Positions 1-6,281 of a DNA stretch of 14,315 bases are shown here, piece by piece. Every line of letters begins with the position of its first letter. The first letter of the stretch is position 1. The stretch covers positions 1 to 14,315 of the forward strand of contig JBAVAR010000071.1 of the NCBI GenBank assembly GCA_049585815.1, in the 5' to 3' direction. The notes below the pieces were generated by a model, which saw only the letters and a list, made by a program, of their open reading frames with translations, was not told where the DNA came from and searched no databases. Both the position numbers and the translations under genes were made by a program. The DNA is from DATLSM01 sp049585815. GTDB lineage: Bacteria; Actinomycetota; Thermoleophilia; Solirubrobacterales; 70-9.

Positions 1-24
1 CTAACCTCGATTTCCGGTGCGCTC
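1..24 (+). repeat. Left terminal inverted repeat of the IS
   Basis: Matches the reverse complement of 2026-2049 at 18 of 24 positions. The best-conserved part is ATTTCCGG followed by a variable base and GCGC. It lies about 46 bp beyond the transposase stop codon, a normal place for an IS end. The true end could lie outside the window. Confidence 0.6.
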
Positions 25-70
25 AATCGACCCTACTTTCCGAGCGCGCCAAGATCGCCGGCGGGCAGGG

Positions 71-1795
71 TCAGGCGGGCTTGAAGCTGAAGCTCAACTC
101 CCGTCCCTCCCACCAGGGGACGGCGACGCGCCGCTCCTCGTAGCCGGCGTCGAGCAGCACCGGCGTGTGCGCCCGTGAGCGCAGCATGACCTTGACGCCC
201 TCGGGGCCGAAGCGAAGCTCGCCGGGGGCGGTGATGAAATGACGGAAGAGCGTCTCCGCGGCGGCGGTCGCATAGCCGTTTTGGATCGTGCGGGCGAAGT
301 GTCGGTAGACCGAGTCGCAGAGCACGCTGAGCGTCGTGTCGAGATCAACCGCGAGCGGCACCTGCGAGGCGAGGCAGTCAAGGTGGAAGGCGCGGATCTG
401 GTGGGCGAGCCCGTTCTCGATCAGCCAGCGCTGCGCGTAGCGCTCGACGAGCTGCTTGGCGGAGAGCTCGCGGCGGTTGGTGAGGACCAGGGTCGGCTGC
501 TCGCGGCCGAGGCCGCTGACGGCGAGCTGGCGGAAGCTGCGCCCTGAAAGCTCGACCTCGGACTCGGCGGCCTTGACGTTGCGGTGCTTTCCGGGGCGAT
601 CGAGTCGAACCGGCTGCCATGCCTCCTCGGGCAGGGCGGCGATCCGCTCCATCAGCTTGCCGCCGCGACGGCGCAGGGTAATGAAGCCGACCCCGCGGCG
701 GTCGAGCTCGGCGAGCTCGGCGTGGGTGGTCAGCTTCGAGTCGAAGACAAGCAGCCGCGGCAGCTCGCCCGCCGAGCGCTGCCAGAACTCGCAGAAGCGG
801 ATCACCTCGCGCGCCGCCTCGGCCTTGGCGAGGTCGGCGTTGGCGTAGCAGAGCGTGCGCTCGGAGCCGTCCTGGGCGAAGAAGCTGAGCACCGAGCGGG
901 TGCGCTGGCTTCGCCGCGGCACGTAGTGCTCCTCGAGGCCCTCGTCGGAGCCGTAGCTCATGATCGCGTGGAAGTCGAGGTTGAAGTCCCGACCCTCCCC
1001 GAGCAGGCCCGCAGCGCGCTGACGGGGGACGAGCGCGGCGAGCAGCGCCTCGTTTTGGGCGCGCTCGATCCGGTAGGAGTAGCCGCTCAGATGCGAGCGC
1101 TTTGGCAGGGCCCGAAGCCCGCAGTAGAGCCCGAGGGCGGGGTCGTGGACGACGTCTTGGACGTGCGAGCGCCGGCGGCGGCCGTAGAGCTTCAGCGCCA
1201 GCAGCGAGAGCACCGAGTGAAGCGCAGGGAGCTGGCTCGTCCGCGGGTAGCCCGCCGCCGAGACCAGCGCCTCCAGCTCGAGCTCGACCAGCTCGGGCAC
1301 GAGCAGGAAGAGGCCGGCGTGCTCGCTTGCCAGGGCGCCTTCGGTCGGCCACTCCCCCGCCTCGAGCGGCCGCGCCTTCGGTGCCACCGCGACCGGCTCG
1401 CCGCTCTGCGGATCGACTTCCTCGAGCCGGCCGAGGCCGGCCTCCGCGCAGAGCTCCCAGATCGCCGTCCGGCCGAGCGGCCTGCCGGCCTCCTTCGTCG
1501 CCCGCTCGATCTCGGCCAGCGAGCGCCCGGCGCGACGCAGGGCGAGGACCAGATCGCGCGCCCGCCCCGAGCGCGGCGCGCTGCGCGGGCCCGGGCGCGA
1601 AGAGGCGAACAGCGAAAGGCGCCCGGCGCGGTGGTCGCGGACCAGGGTCTCGACCGTCGAGCGGGCGTAGCCGAAGCGCTCGGCGACCTGCTGGGCGCTG
1701 GCGCCCTCGACGAAGTAGGCGCGCAACGCCTCGTAGCGCCGCTGGTTCGGCGCCTCGGGCGCGGTGAAGCTCCCGGCCTCGGCTCGCGCCCCCAT
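71..1795 (-). CDS. DDE transposase, IS1634/IS4-like
   Basis: 574-aa transposase that would cut and rejoin the ends of its IS by DDE chemistry. The N-terminus holds helix-turn-helix regions (about residues 20-58, and possibly 80-118) for binding the ends. The catalytic domain follows: Asp274 in NLDFHAI, Asp352 in LLVFDSKL, and Glu460 in YAQRWLIEN. The last fits the IS4-type Y-x2-R-x3-E signature, although the usual Lys seven residues after the Glu is Ile here. The reading frame is uninterrupted and the length is normal for large IS4/IS1634 transposases, so the element could be active. The ATG at 1795 has no convincing Shine-Dalgarno sequence, but the frame closes with a stop at 1838-1840 and I see no other ATG/GTG/TTG start upstream. 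Exact IS family assignment is inferred. Confidence 0.85.
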   Translation of the reverse strand: MGARAEAGSFTAPEAPNQRRYEALRAYFVEGASAQQVAERFGYARSTVETLVRDHRAGRLSLFASSRPGPRSAPRSGRARDLVLALRRAGRSLAEIERATKEAGRPLGRTAIWELCAEAGLGRLEEVDPQSGEPVAVAPKARPLEAGEWPTEGALASEHAGLFLLVPELVELELEALVSAAGYPRTSQLPALHSVLSLLALKLYGRRRRSHVQDVVHDPALGLYCGLRALPKRSHLSGYSYRIERAQNEALLAALVPRQRAAGLLGEGRDFNLDFHAIMSYGSDEGLEEHYVPRRSQRTRSVLSFFAQDGSERTLCYANADLAKAEAAREVIRFCEFWQRSAGELPRLLVFDSKLTTHAELAELDRRGVGFITLRRRGGKLMERIAALPEEAWQPVRLDRPGKHRNVKAAESEVELSGRSFRQLAVSGLGREQPTLVLTNRRELSAKQLVERYAQRWLIENGLAHQIRAFHLDCLASQVPLAVDLDTTLSVLCDSVYRHFARTIQNGYATAAAETLFRHFITAPGELRFGPEGVKVMLRSRAHTPVLLDAGYEERRVAVPWWEGRELSFSFKPA

Positions 1796-2025
1796 GCTAG
1801 GTGAATCTCGCGGACGCCATTGGGAGGAGTATGGAGCTCAAAGCGGACAAGAACTGGGCGCGGATCCCCTTTCACGCCCGGACTACGCCGACCTACCAGC
1901 TCGCCGGGCGGATTCTGACCGTCCAAAAACCAGCCGAAGCGTTCGCTAGATCACCTGACAAGGCCCGTATGGCCCACTCGCCAGGCTCGGACGGCGGGGC
2001 GGTCTGCCCCGGGGGGCGAACGGAA

Positions 2026-2049
2026 GGGCGCGCCGGAAATTCAGGCTAA
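2026..2049 (-). repeat. Right terminal inverted repeat of the IS
   Basis: Partner of bases 1-24 (18 of 24 positions match on the opposite strand). It lies about 230 bp upstream of the transposase start, so the promoter side of this IS is unusually long and carries no gene I can support. A short open frame at 1801-2049 runs through the repeat and looks accidental. Confidence 0.6.
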
Positions 2050-2073
2050 CCAAACTCCGCTCCCTCCAAACCC

Positions 2074-2190
2074 TCAATCGCCGAGCCCGTGCATCGCCGT
2101 GTAGAGCGGCCGACGCCCGGCGTCCTTGGATTTATTTTCCGTCGGGAAGGCCTCGCGTCCCGTCAGGAACTCGGCCAGCTCCCGCTCGAT
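2074..2190 (-). pseudogene. C-terminal scrap of an unknown gene
   Basis: Read on the minus strand, 38 codons end at a TGA (2074-2076) with high-GC coding-like composition and the pattern IERELAEFL...REAFPT...DAGRRPLYTAM. This resembles small helical repeat domains of the form 'FPT..F..AGR..LY.A...HGG' that I associate with large actinobacterial proteins (from memory, not verified). Upstream the frame loses sense and no start is visible, so it is the tail of a gene whose front is missing. It sits 25 bp outside the right IS end, and loss through IS-linked rearrangement is possible. Function unknown. Confidence 0.35.
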
Positions 2191-2436
2191 GCCACAGCAC
2201 CGTGATGAACACCTCCCGCAAGCGACACATCGCAATGCTCTCTTTTCAGCGCCAGCTCAGCGTACGGGTCGGCCCGCGGGGTCGTTGCCAGAGCGCAGCT
2301 CACTCCTTTTTCGGCCGAACCTTCTCGGCAGAGCTTCGCCGATGGAGGCATATGACAATCCCCAACTTGCGGCTCTTTGAGGGCTTTCTCATCACCCGTC
2401 TATGGCGGACGGCCTGCTCTGCAATAGCTTCCGCCG
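2191..2436. other. Gap with no supported gene
   Basis: Open frames on both strands here lack consistent GC3 codon bias, recognisable motifs and ribosome binding sites. The stretch lies between the gene scrap at 2074-2190 and the small ORF at 2437, and is probably degraded DNA. I see no strong hairpin or repeat in it. Confidence 0.4.
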
Positions 2437-2679
2437 ATGCAACTTCTTTACAAGATCAGCGCCACTACCCGTTGCCAGGTCTGCGACGTCAGCGCCTCTT
2501 GGGACGGCCGGGCCGGCAACGAGCGGACCGAGCTCTCACCGACCGACCATCCCAGTGACCACGTCTGCGAGCACTGGCGCGAGCATCAGCAGGCCATCGA
2601 TCTCGCCGAGCTCAGCGACACCGGTACCGCTCAGGCCGGGCCGGTGGTCGGTGAGGTCCACAGGGTCGCACTCGACTGA
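2437..2679 (+). CDS. Hypothetical small Cys/His-containing protein
   Basis: 80-aa ORF I do not recognise. The case for coding is compositional: almost every codon after the sixth ends in G or C, as in the real genes of this window, whereas the other frames here do not show this. The protein has a CQVC pair near residue 13 and a VCEHW motif near residue 44, which could form a CxxC...CxH metal site (inference). It is acidic, soluble and has no signal peptide or membrane segment. The ATG at 2437 lacks a good Shine-Dalgarno sequence, so it may be the 3' part of a longer lost gene. It is followed after about 220 bp by an MNT nucleotidyltransferase on the same strand. Confidence 0.42.
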   Translation: MQLLYKISATTRCQVCDVSASWDGRAGNERTELSPTDHPSDHVCEHWREHQQAIDLAELSDTGTAQAGPVVGEVHRVALD

Positions 2680-2729
2680 GGACATCCCAATGACGTCGGG
2701 CTCCGGAGCACGCGCTATTTCACCGGATC

Positions 2730-2819
2730 TCAGCCCACGGCGCCCGTTCCCTCGACCGCCCTCGCCAACCTCTCATGCAGCGCCGGCGCCTCCTGGGCCG
2801 ACGATACCGCCTGCCTGCG
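2730..2819 (-). pseudogene. Degraded third copy of the ~40-aa small-ORF family
   Basis: Minus-strand reading gives RRQAVSSAQEAPALHERLAR followed by nine more residues ending in AVG and a TGA at 2730-2732. It lines up with the C-terminal half of the ORFs at 4782-4910 and 6156-6269; the nucleotide stretch GGCGCTGCATG is shared exactly with the 4782-4910 copy. The front half, with the LPARML block and start codon, is not recognisable, so this copy is a remnant. It lies just upstream of, and opposite to, the MNT gene. Confidence 0.4.
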
Positions 2820-2899
2820 CGTGCTCGCCGCAACCGAGGGTGATGGCGAACACGCTCGACAAGGAAGTGCAATTCAGGGACGCTGACGAAGCTCCTACC

Positions 2900-3208
2900 A
2901 TGGACGGCGTGGGCGCAGATCCGCCGGCCGTCCGGCGCCAGTCCCGTGAAAAGATCGCACGCATTGCCTCCGCCCATGGCGCCAGCAACGTCCGCGTTTT
3001 CGGCTCCGCGGCAAGGGGTAACGTCGATGCCCACGACCTCGACCTCCTCGTTGAGATGGGCGAGGGCAGAAGTCTCTTCGATTTGATCGCCCTCTCCGAC
3101 GAGCTTGCGCTTGCGCTCGGCGTCGATGTCGATGTCCTAAGACTAAGTGACCGAGGGCTCTCTCCCTACCTGCGAGACCGGATCCTCTCCGAGGCGGTTC
3201 CGCTGTGA
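2900..3208 (+). CDS. mntA: MNT-domain nucleotidyltransferase, MntA-type antitoxin
   Basis: 102-aa minimal nucleotidyltransferase, the antitoxin of HEPN/MNT systems. In characterised members, MntA-type proteins block the HepT RNase by adding AMP to a tyrosine near its active site (family knowledge). Visible motifs are the nucleotide-binding GSAARG at 35-40, the acidic pair in HDLDLLVE (Asp46, Asp48), and a third acidic strand GVDVDVL (Asp76 or Asp78). The Ser usually before the first Asp is His45. The ATG at 2900 gives the normal family length; an in-frame ATG at 2843 would add 19 unmatched residues. The stop overlaps the GTG start of the next gene (GTGA at 3205-3208), the usual coupling. That partner is destroyed, so this antitoxin is probably an orphan. 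Confidence 0.75.
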   Translation: MDGVGADPPAVRRQSREKIARIASAHGASNVRVFGSAARGNVDAHDLDLLVEMGEGRSLFDLIALSDELALALGVDVDVLRLSDRGLSPYLRDRILSEAVPL

Positions 3209-3324
3209 AGGACCAGCAGGCCTATCTCCTGCACATCCGCGACGCGATCGCTCGAATCCTGTCCTCGTCGCCTTACTCGCCCTGGCGGCCCTCGCCTCCA
3301 TCGTCTCTCAGGGCGCCTCGCTGA
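3205..3324 (+). pseudogene. hepT: Truncated HepT (HEPN-domain toxin)
   Basis: The GTG at 3205 overlaps the MNT stop and opens with KDQQAYLLHIRDAIARI, a typical HepT first helix. HepT is an RNase toxin of about 110-120 aa with an RX4-6H active site late in the protein. After about 18 codons (near base 3258) the sequence no longer resembles HepT: the frame runs on through an unrelated Pro/Ser/Arg-rich stretch to a TGA at 3322-3324. The catalytic half is absent, so no active toxin can be made. The break coincides with the start of a coding-quality membrane segment in another frame, which points to a deletion junction and not gradual decay. Confidence 0.7.
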
Positions 3325-3392
3325 CGCCGTTGCTGCTCATCGCCGGCTCCTTTACCGCGTTTCTTTTGGTTGCCTCCCTCCGTCCCCACTGA
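3256..3392 (+). pseudogene. C-terminal fragment of a membrane-protein gene
   Basis: In the frame ending at 3392 the sequence reads NPVLVALLALAALASIV, a short loop (SQGASLTP), then LLLIAGSFTAFLLVASLRPH and stop. These are two hydrophobic helices with high-GC codons typical of a real gene tail. Coding character begins exactly where HepT is lost, and in this frame there is no plausible start upstream except through HepT sequence. I read it as the end of a gene for an integral membrane protein whose 5' part was deleted together with the HepT 3' part. Original function unknown. Confidence 0.5.
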
Positions 3393-3442
3393 CCTCAGTC
3401 TTCTGGCACCACCCTGGCAATTACCTCTCCGCCGAGAGTGCG

Positions 3443-4060
3443 TTAGGGCGATTCCTCGCCTGAGTCCGATGTCGTGCGCACAAGAGCCCGCTGGCGGGCG
3501 GGCCGCTGAGCGAGCCGCGCCAGGTATTCCCTCAGGTTCGCAGGGAGCTCATCTGCGAAGCCGATGCGCTCGGTAAAGGCCAGCGTGCTCCCGACGAGCA
3601 CGTCAGCCACCGTGAAGCGCCCGCCGACGAGGTAGTCGCTGCCATCAAGAGCGTTGGACACTGCACCCGCAGCCGCATCAAAGCGCCGTCGCGCGGCGGC
3701 GGCGCGATCGGGGTCGCGCTGGGCTTGCACGGCGGTTTCGATCAGCGGCGGCTCAAGCTCGGCCGGCGCGAAGATCGTCCACTGGTATAGCAGCGCCCGC
3801 TCGTGGGTCCCGGGTGCCGGCGCCAGGTCTGCGTTGGGATGCAAATCGGCGAGATGGAGGCAGATCGCTGCCGATTCGAAGATGAATCCATCCTCGTCTT
3901 CGAGCACGGGCACGCGACCCAGAGGATGGCGTGCGCGGTACTTCTCGCCCTCGCCCTCCTCTCGCGTGATCATCAGGATCTCATAGGGCTCGCCGAGCTC
4001 CTCGAGGATCCAGGCGACGCGGATCGGTCGCCCCGCATGCACTCGGTGATAGAGGCGCAT
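3443..4060 (-). CDS. Glutathione S-transferase-like protein
   Basis: 205-aa cytosolic two-domain GST-fold protein, expected to conjugate or reduce substrates with a thiol; many actinobacteria lack glutathione, so the true thiol is uncertain. The N-terminal thioredoxin-like domain (1-75) has MRLYHRVHAGRPIRVAWILE, the cis-proline motif RVPVLED (Pro51) and the thiol-binding ES pair (Glu62-Ser63). The all-helical domain (about 85-195) has the FTVADVLVGSTL helix-capping segment. I chose ATG 4060 because the family starts directly with the first beta strand; ATG 4102 and TTG 4117 would add a tail unlike GSTs. No start has a strong Shine-Dalgarno sequence. It stands alone, convergent with the broken genes on its left. 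Confidence 0.85.
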   Translation of the reverse strand: MRLYHRVHAGRPIRVAWILEELGEPYEILMITREEGEGEKYRARHPLGRVPVLEDEDGFIFESAAICLHLADLHPNADLAPAPGTHERALLYQWTIFAPAELEPPLIETAVQAQRDPDRAAAARRRFDAAAGAVSNALDGSDYLVGGRFTVADVLVGSTLAFTERIGFADELPANLREYLARLAQRPARQRALVRTTSDSGEESP

Positions 4061-4187
4061 CGTGCGCCGCACGATAGTGGCTGGGGGAGAGACCTGCAGC
4101 ATGACGGCAGCACTCAAGTCTGCCTAGCCATTTCGCCGCCGACGCATGCTGGGATGACGCCCCGGGACGCGGATACTGTTGGCGCCG

Positions 4188-4589
4188 ATGAAACCGGCAA
4201 AAGACTGGCAGGCAGAGCCCACAATCGGCGGTCTCCTGCGCCGGCTGGTGGGAGTCATGATCGGCCTTTCTATTACCAGTCTGATCTTGCTGTTCACAGC
4301 CCGAGATTTCTGCACAGATACCGAAGGGCGGATGTTCTCGACCCCGAGCGGCTTTTGTCGCGCAACTCACCTCTGGGATTTTCCGGGTTCAATCTGGGGC
4401 GTTCTGCTGGTTACATTTCTTTACTCCGCACCAGTGTTCGTGGTGGTGCTCGGTGCGGTTGGCGCTCAGATCACAAAGCGACGAGCGATCTGCGATGGCG
4501 GCGTGGCTCTCGCATTCGTTCTCCTGGCAATTCAAATTGTCCTGCTCCTCTTCGCTAACGTCAGGTTTCCAAGTGAATCTGGCGGTTAG
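4188..4589 (+). CDS. Hypothetical membrane protein, three predicted helices
   Basis: 133-aa protein with three hydrophobic stretches: VGVMIGLSITSLILLFTA, IWGVLLVTFLYSAPVFVVV and ALAFVLLAIQIVLLLFANV. The loop after helix 1 holds two cysteines (DFC...GFC) that could form a disulfide outside the membrane, and a basic stretch (TKRRA) follows helix 2. I do not recognise a family. Codon use is less GC3-rich than in its neighbours, which together with the surrounding debris suggests foreign origin. The ATG at 4188 is preferred over a TTG three codons earlier; neither has a good Shine-Dalgarno sequence. Its start region lies 127 bp from the divergent GST start. Confidence 0.55.
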   Translation: MKPAKDWQAEPTIGGLLRRLVGVMIGLSITSLILLFTARDFCTDTEGRMFSTPSGFCRATHLWDFPGSIWGVLLVTFLYSAPVFVVVLGAVGAQITKRRAICDGGVALAFVLLAIQIVLLLFANVRFPSESGG

Positions 4590-4746
4590 CGAACTGGTGC
4601 GTACCGGGTTGACTCCAGTGCACCGGATGTCGCATGGACAGGCGTTCGGGTGGGGATCACTCTCCAAGAACAACGCAGAGGCCGCGAGCGTCCCTGAGAT
4701 GGACTCCTGAGGGATTTCTTACGCGCTGGAAGATGGGTAGAACCTC

Positions 4747-4764
4747 TGATCCGCGACCGGATCA
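4747..4764 (-). terminator. Hairpin 3' of the 42-aa ORF
   Basis: TGATCCG-cgac-CGGATCA is a perfect 7-bp stem with a 4-nt loop, 17 bp beyond the stop of the minus-strand ORF at 4782-4910. A second weaker inverted pair (GGCGT/ACGCC around GGCCGGCC, 4767-4788) overlaps that stop. There is no T-run after the stem, so it is at best a non-canonical terminator. Confidence 0.3.
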
Positions 4765-4781
4765 ATGGCGTCGGCCGGCCG

Positions 4782-4910
4782 TCACGCCACCCTGCGAGGA
4801 CCAACGGCAGCGAGCAACCTTCCATGCAGCGCCCGCGCCTCCTCAACCGACATCAGCGGCCTGCGCCGCCCCAGGTACCTCGCGAGCATCCGCGCCGGCA
4901 GCACCGCCAT
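4782..4910 (-). CDS. Small ORF of a ~40-aa repeated family (copy B)
   Basis: 42-aa ORF starting MAVLPARMLARYLGRRR and continuing SVEEARAL...LAAVG. It is related to the 37-aa ORF at 6156-6269: about 23 identical residues over 36, with the same start position. The preceding bases (CGTGAGG, a Shine-Dalgarno-like sequence directly before the start) are also conserved between the copies, whereas the codons differ, which favours a translated product over a chance frame. It predicts a basic front with one amphipathic helix, then a second helix. No known family comes to mind. It lies 90 bp downstream of, and on the same strand as, the DUF1508 gene. Confidence 0.5.
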   Translation of the reverse strand: MAVLPARMLARYLGRRRPLMSVEEARALHGRLLAAVGPRRVA

Positions 4911-5000
4911 CCCTCACGTTGCACAGGCGGCTTCCCTCCCCACCAACACGTTTCGCTGAACACCCGGCTCAACGCTAACCTGCCGCCTCCTCGCTTGCGA

Positions 5001-5327
5001 CTAGCGCCGGACCGCGAGCCTTAACGTTGAGGTCGTGGGGCGGCTGGCCGCCCTGATGCGCCGCACCCGCCGTCTTGGTTGTGGCGGACCCGCGGTCATG
5101 TCGCCGGCCAGAAGCGCTTTCAGCCGCAGCGCCCCGCGCGCGCCCAGGCCGGCGGTGGGGGATACGTGGCTGTAAGCCGAGCCGACCCGCACTCCTTCGG
5201 CCGCGCGCAAGGCGTCGGCCTGCGAGTCGAATGACTCGCCCGAGCTGGCAATCACCTTGTGGTTAGCCGCGACCATTCGCCAGCGCCACTTGCCCTGGAT
5301 GTCTTCGAAGGCCTCAAAACGATTCAT
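5001..5327 (-). CDS. DUF1508 (YegP-like) domain protein
   Basis: 108-aa protein. Residues 3-48 match the DUF1508/UPF0339 fold: FEAFEDIQGKWRWRMVAANH, then VIASSGESFDSQADALRAAE, with the conserved WRWR and 'IASSGE.F.S..DA' signatures. E. coli YegP has two such repeats; this protein has one. The domain is common in actinobacteria and its function is unknown. Residues 81-108 form an Arg-rich tail (PRRRVRRIR) with no family counterpart, perhaps nucleic-acid binding or a read-through extension. ATG 5327 is chosen because GGAG sits six bases upstream; the in-frame ATG at 5333 directly abuts that GGAG. It lies downstream of VapC on the same strand, but the 106-bp gap argues against tight coupling. 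Confidence 0.72.
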   Translation of the reverse strand: MNRFEAFEDIQGKWRWRMVAANHKVIASSGESFDSQADALRAAEGVRVGSAYSHVSPTAGLGARGALRLKALLAGDMTAGPPQPRRRVRRIRAASRPTTSTLRLAVRR

Positions 5328-5433
5328 CTGCATCTCCGATCTATTGAGGGAACAGATGTTCGCATCCGGTCCGGCGGAAACCGCCAGCTGGCTGATTCCC
5401 ATGCTGAGCTTCGCTCGACACGCCAGCGGCCGC

Positions 5434-5820
5434 TTACCCGCCGCTGACCGCAAGCCCCAGCTTGCGCGTCGCCTTGCGCAAACCGTCGTCGAAGCTTGCG
5501 ACGGAGCCGCTGTGCTGCTGAGCCGCTGCCAGCACGCAGCAATCCGGCAGCTTGCGCCCGGTCTCGGCGCGCAGCGTCGCGAGCCGCGCCGGCGCGTCCT
5601 CGCCCAGCTCCAGCTCCTCGACGCCGAGCCGCTTCAGGGTGGCTTTTGCCTCGTCAAGTCGCTTCGCTCTGGCCGGAGCCACCAGGATCTCGGCCAGCGT
5701 GATCGTGCTGGCGCCCAGCGGCTCGGCGCCACTTGCCTCCAGCAGCGCCTTCGCTGGCGCGTGGTGCGGGTCGCGAGCGTCCAGGTGCCCGATCAGGACG
5801 CTCGCGTCGAGGATGATCAC
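5434..5820 (-). CDS. vapC: VapC-type PIN-domain RNase toxin (module 1)
   Basis: 128-aa PIN-domain toxin. VapC proteins are Mg2+-dependent RNases, usually cutting tRNA or rRNA loops, held inactive by VapB. The acidic metal-binding residues are in place: Asp5 in MIILDASVLIGHL, Glu44 in TLAEIL, Asp93 in KLPDCCVLAAA, and Asp111/112 in ASFDDGL. Length and domain boundaries are normal and the frame is intact, so it is probably functional. The ATG at 5820 overlaps the VapB stop by 4 bp (5817-5820), giving translational coupling. No separate Shine-Dalgarno sequence is needed at such a junction. Confidence 0.9.
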   Translation of the reverse strand: MIILDASVLIGHLDARDPHHAPAKALLEASGAEPLGASTITLAEILVAPARAKRLDEAKATLKRLGVEELELGEDAPARLATLRAETGRKLPDCCVLAAAQQHSGSVASFDDGLRKATRKLGLAVSGG

Positions 5821-6071
5821 TCCGGCCAGTCCTCGCGCAGCCGCTCCAATTCGCCCGGCTCGTACACGCCGCTCAGTGCGCCGGCCGTCTCGGCGACGGC
5901 AGCCCGCCTTGCTGATCCCTCCCGCTCGATCGCCTCTCGCCCTGCCGCCGCGAGCCGCAGCAGCAGCTCCTTGCGGTCGTGCACCTGCGGCCAGCGGCGT
6001 TGTGCCTCATCGAGCAACTCGCTGACCGCGCCGCTGTCAGTCACCGTGTAGCGCGGCTTCGTCGTCGGCAT
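5817..6071 (-). CDS. vapB: VapB-type antitoxin (module 1)
   Basis: 84-aa antitoxin for the adjacent VapC. The front (RYTVTDSGAVSELLDEAQRR) fits a strand-helix DNA-binding N-terminus, followed by a helix holding KELLLRLAAAGREAI. The acidic, aromatic C-terminus (GVYEPGELERLREDWPE) is the kind of segment that wraps VapC and blocks its active site. It would bind its own promoter as a VapB-VapC complex. The start at 6071 has no Shine-Dalgarno sequence; instead TGCTACACT (extended -10) ends six bases before ATG, suggesting a leaderless transcript, and inverted repeats cover this box. Confidence 0.85.
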   Translation of the reverse strand: MPTTKPRYTVTDSGAVSELLDEAQRRWPQVHDRKELLLRLAAAGREAIEREGSARRAAVAETAGALSGVYEPGELERLREDWPE

Positions 6072-6074
6072 GGC

Positions 6075-6104
6075 GCAAGTGTAGCACTACTTGCATGAAG
6101 TGCT
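6075..6104 (-). promoter_or_regulatory. vapBC module 1 promoter and operator
   Basis: Two overlapping inverted repeats lie directly before the vapB start. GCAAGT-(8 nt)-ACTTGC (6075-6094) is perfect. AGCACT-(10 nt)-AGTGCT (6083-6104) belongs to a 22-bp near-palindrome matching at 18 of 22 positions. The extended -10 TGCTACACT (minus strand, hexamer at 6078-6083) lies within the first repeat and ends six bases before ATG, so a bound complex would block RNA polymerase. Autoregulation by VapBC is known for the family; this site is inferred. Confidence 0.6.
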
Positions 6105-6155
6105 GCACCAACTTGGGCGACCGCGGCGGCCCGGGAAAATACTGACGCCCTCCCC

Positions 6156-6269
6156 TTACCCGACGGCGGCAGCCAGCTCCTCCGCGATCTGTCGTGCCCC
6201 TTCAACCGAGATCACCGGATCGCGCCGCGCCAGATATCCGGCGAGCATCCGCGCCGGCAGTACCGTCAC
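6156..6269 (-). CDS. Small ORF of a ~40-aa repeated family (copy A)
   Basis: 37-aa ORF with a GTG start: VTVLPARMLAGYLARRDP, then ISVEGARQIAEELAAAVG and stop TAA. It is homologous to copy B (4782-4910), including the CGTGAGG that precedes the start. The conserved blocks are LPARMLA-YL-RR-P, SVE-AR and L-AAVG. It predicts two short helices and has no catalytic or metal motif. It begins 12 bp after the mrr pseudogene stop on the same strand and ends 85 bp before the vapB start, so it may be co-transcribed with either. Family unknown to me; it could also be a non-translated repeat that happens to keep the frame. Confidence 0.5.
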   Translation of the reverse strand: MTVLPARMLAGYLARRDPVISVEGARQIAEELAAAVG

Positions 6270-6281
6270 ACCTCACGCCGT

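Larger units (their letters stand above)
1..2049 (-). mobile_element. Insertion sequence with DDE transposase (IS1634/IS4-like)
   Basis: About 2.05 kb holding one large transposase gene read on the minus strand, about 70 bp beyond its stop and about 250 bp upstream of its start. Bases 1-24 and the reverse complement of 2026-2049 match at 18 of 24 positions, including an uninterrupted 8-bp core (ATTTCCGG), so these are probably the terminal inverted repeats. The left end coincides with the first base of the window, so the outer boundary and any target-site duplication cannot be checked. A window that starts exactly at an IS end would fit an assembly contig broken at a repeated element (inference). 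The family assignment rests on the transposase motifs only. Confidence 0.72.

Noticed and set aside
584..1804. 406-codon plus-strand open frame opposite the transposase
   Set aside because: It is the mirror of the transposase gene; long antisense frames are expected in high-GC genes. It lacks any family motif, while the minus strand has full DDE motifs.
1801..2049. 82-codon plus-strand frame at the IS right end
   Set aside because: It runs through the terminal inverted repeat, shows no GC3 bias and matches nothing; probably accidental.
4634..5024. Plus-strand frames rich in Pro/Arg/Ala
   Set aside because: These are shadows of the minus-strand small ORF (4782-4910) and of noncoding GC-rich DNA; they show no independent coding bias.
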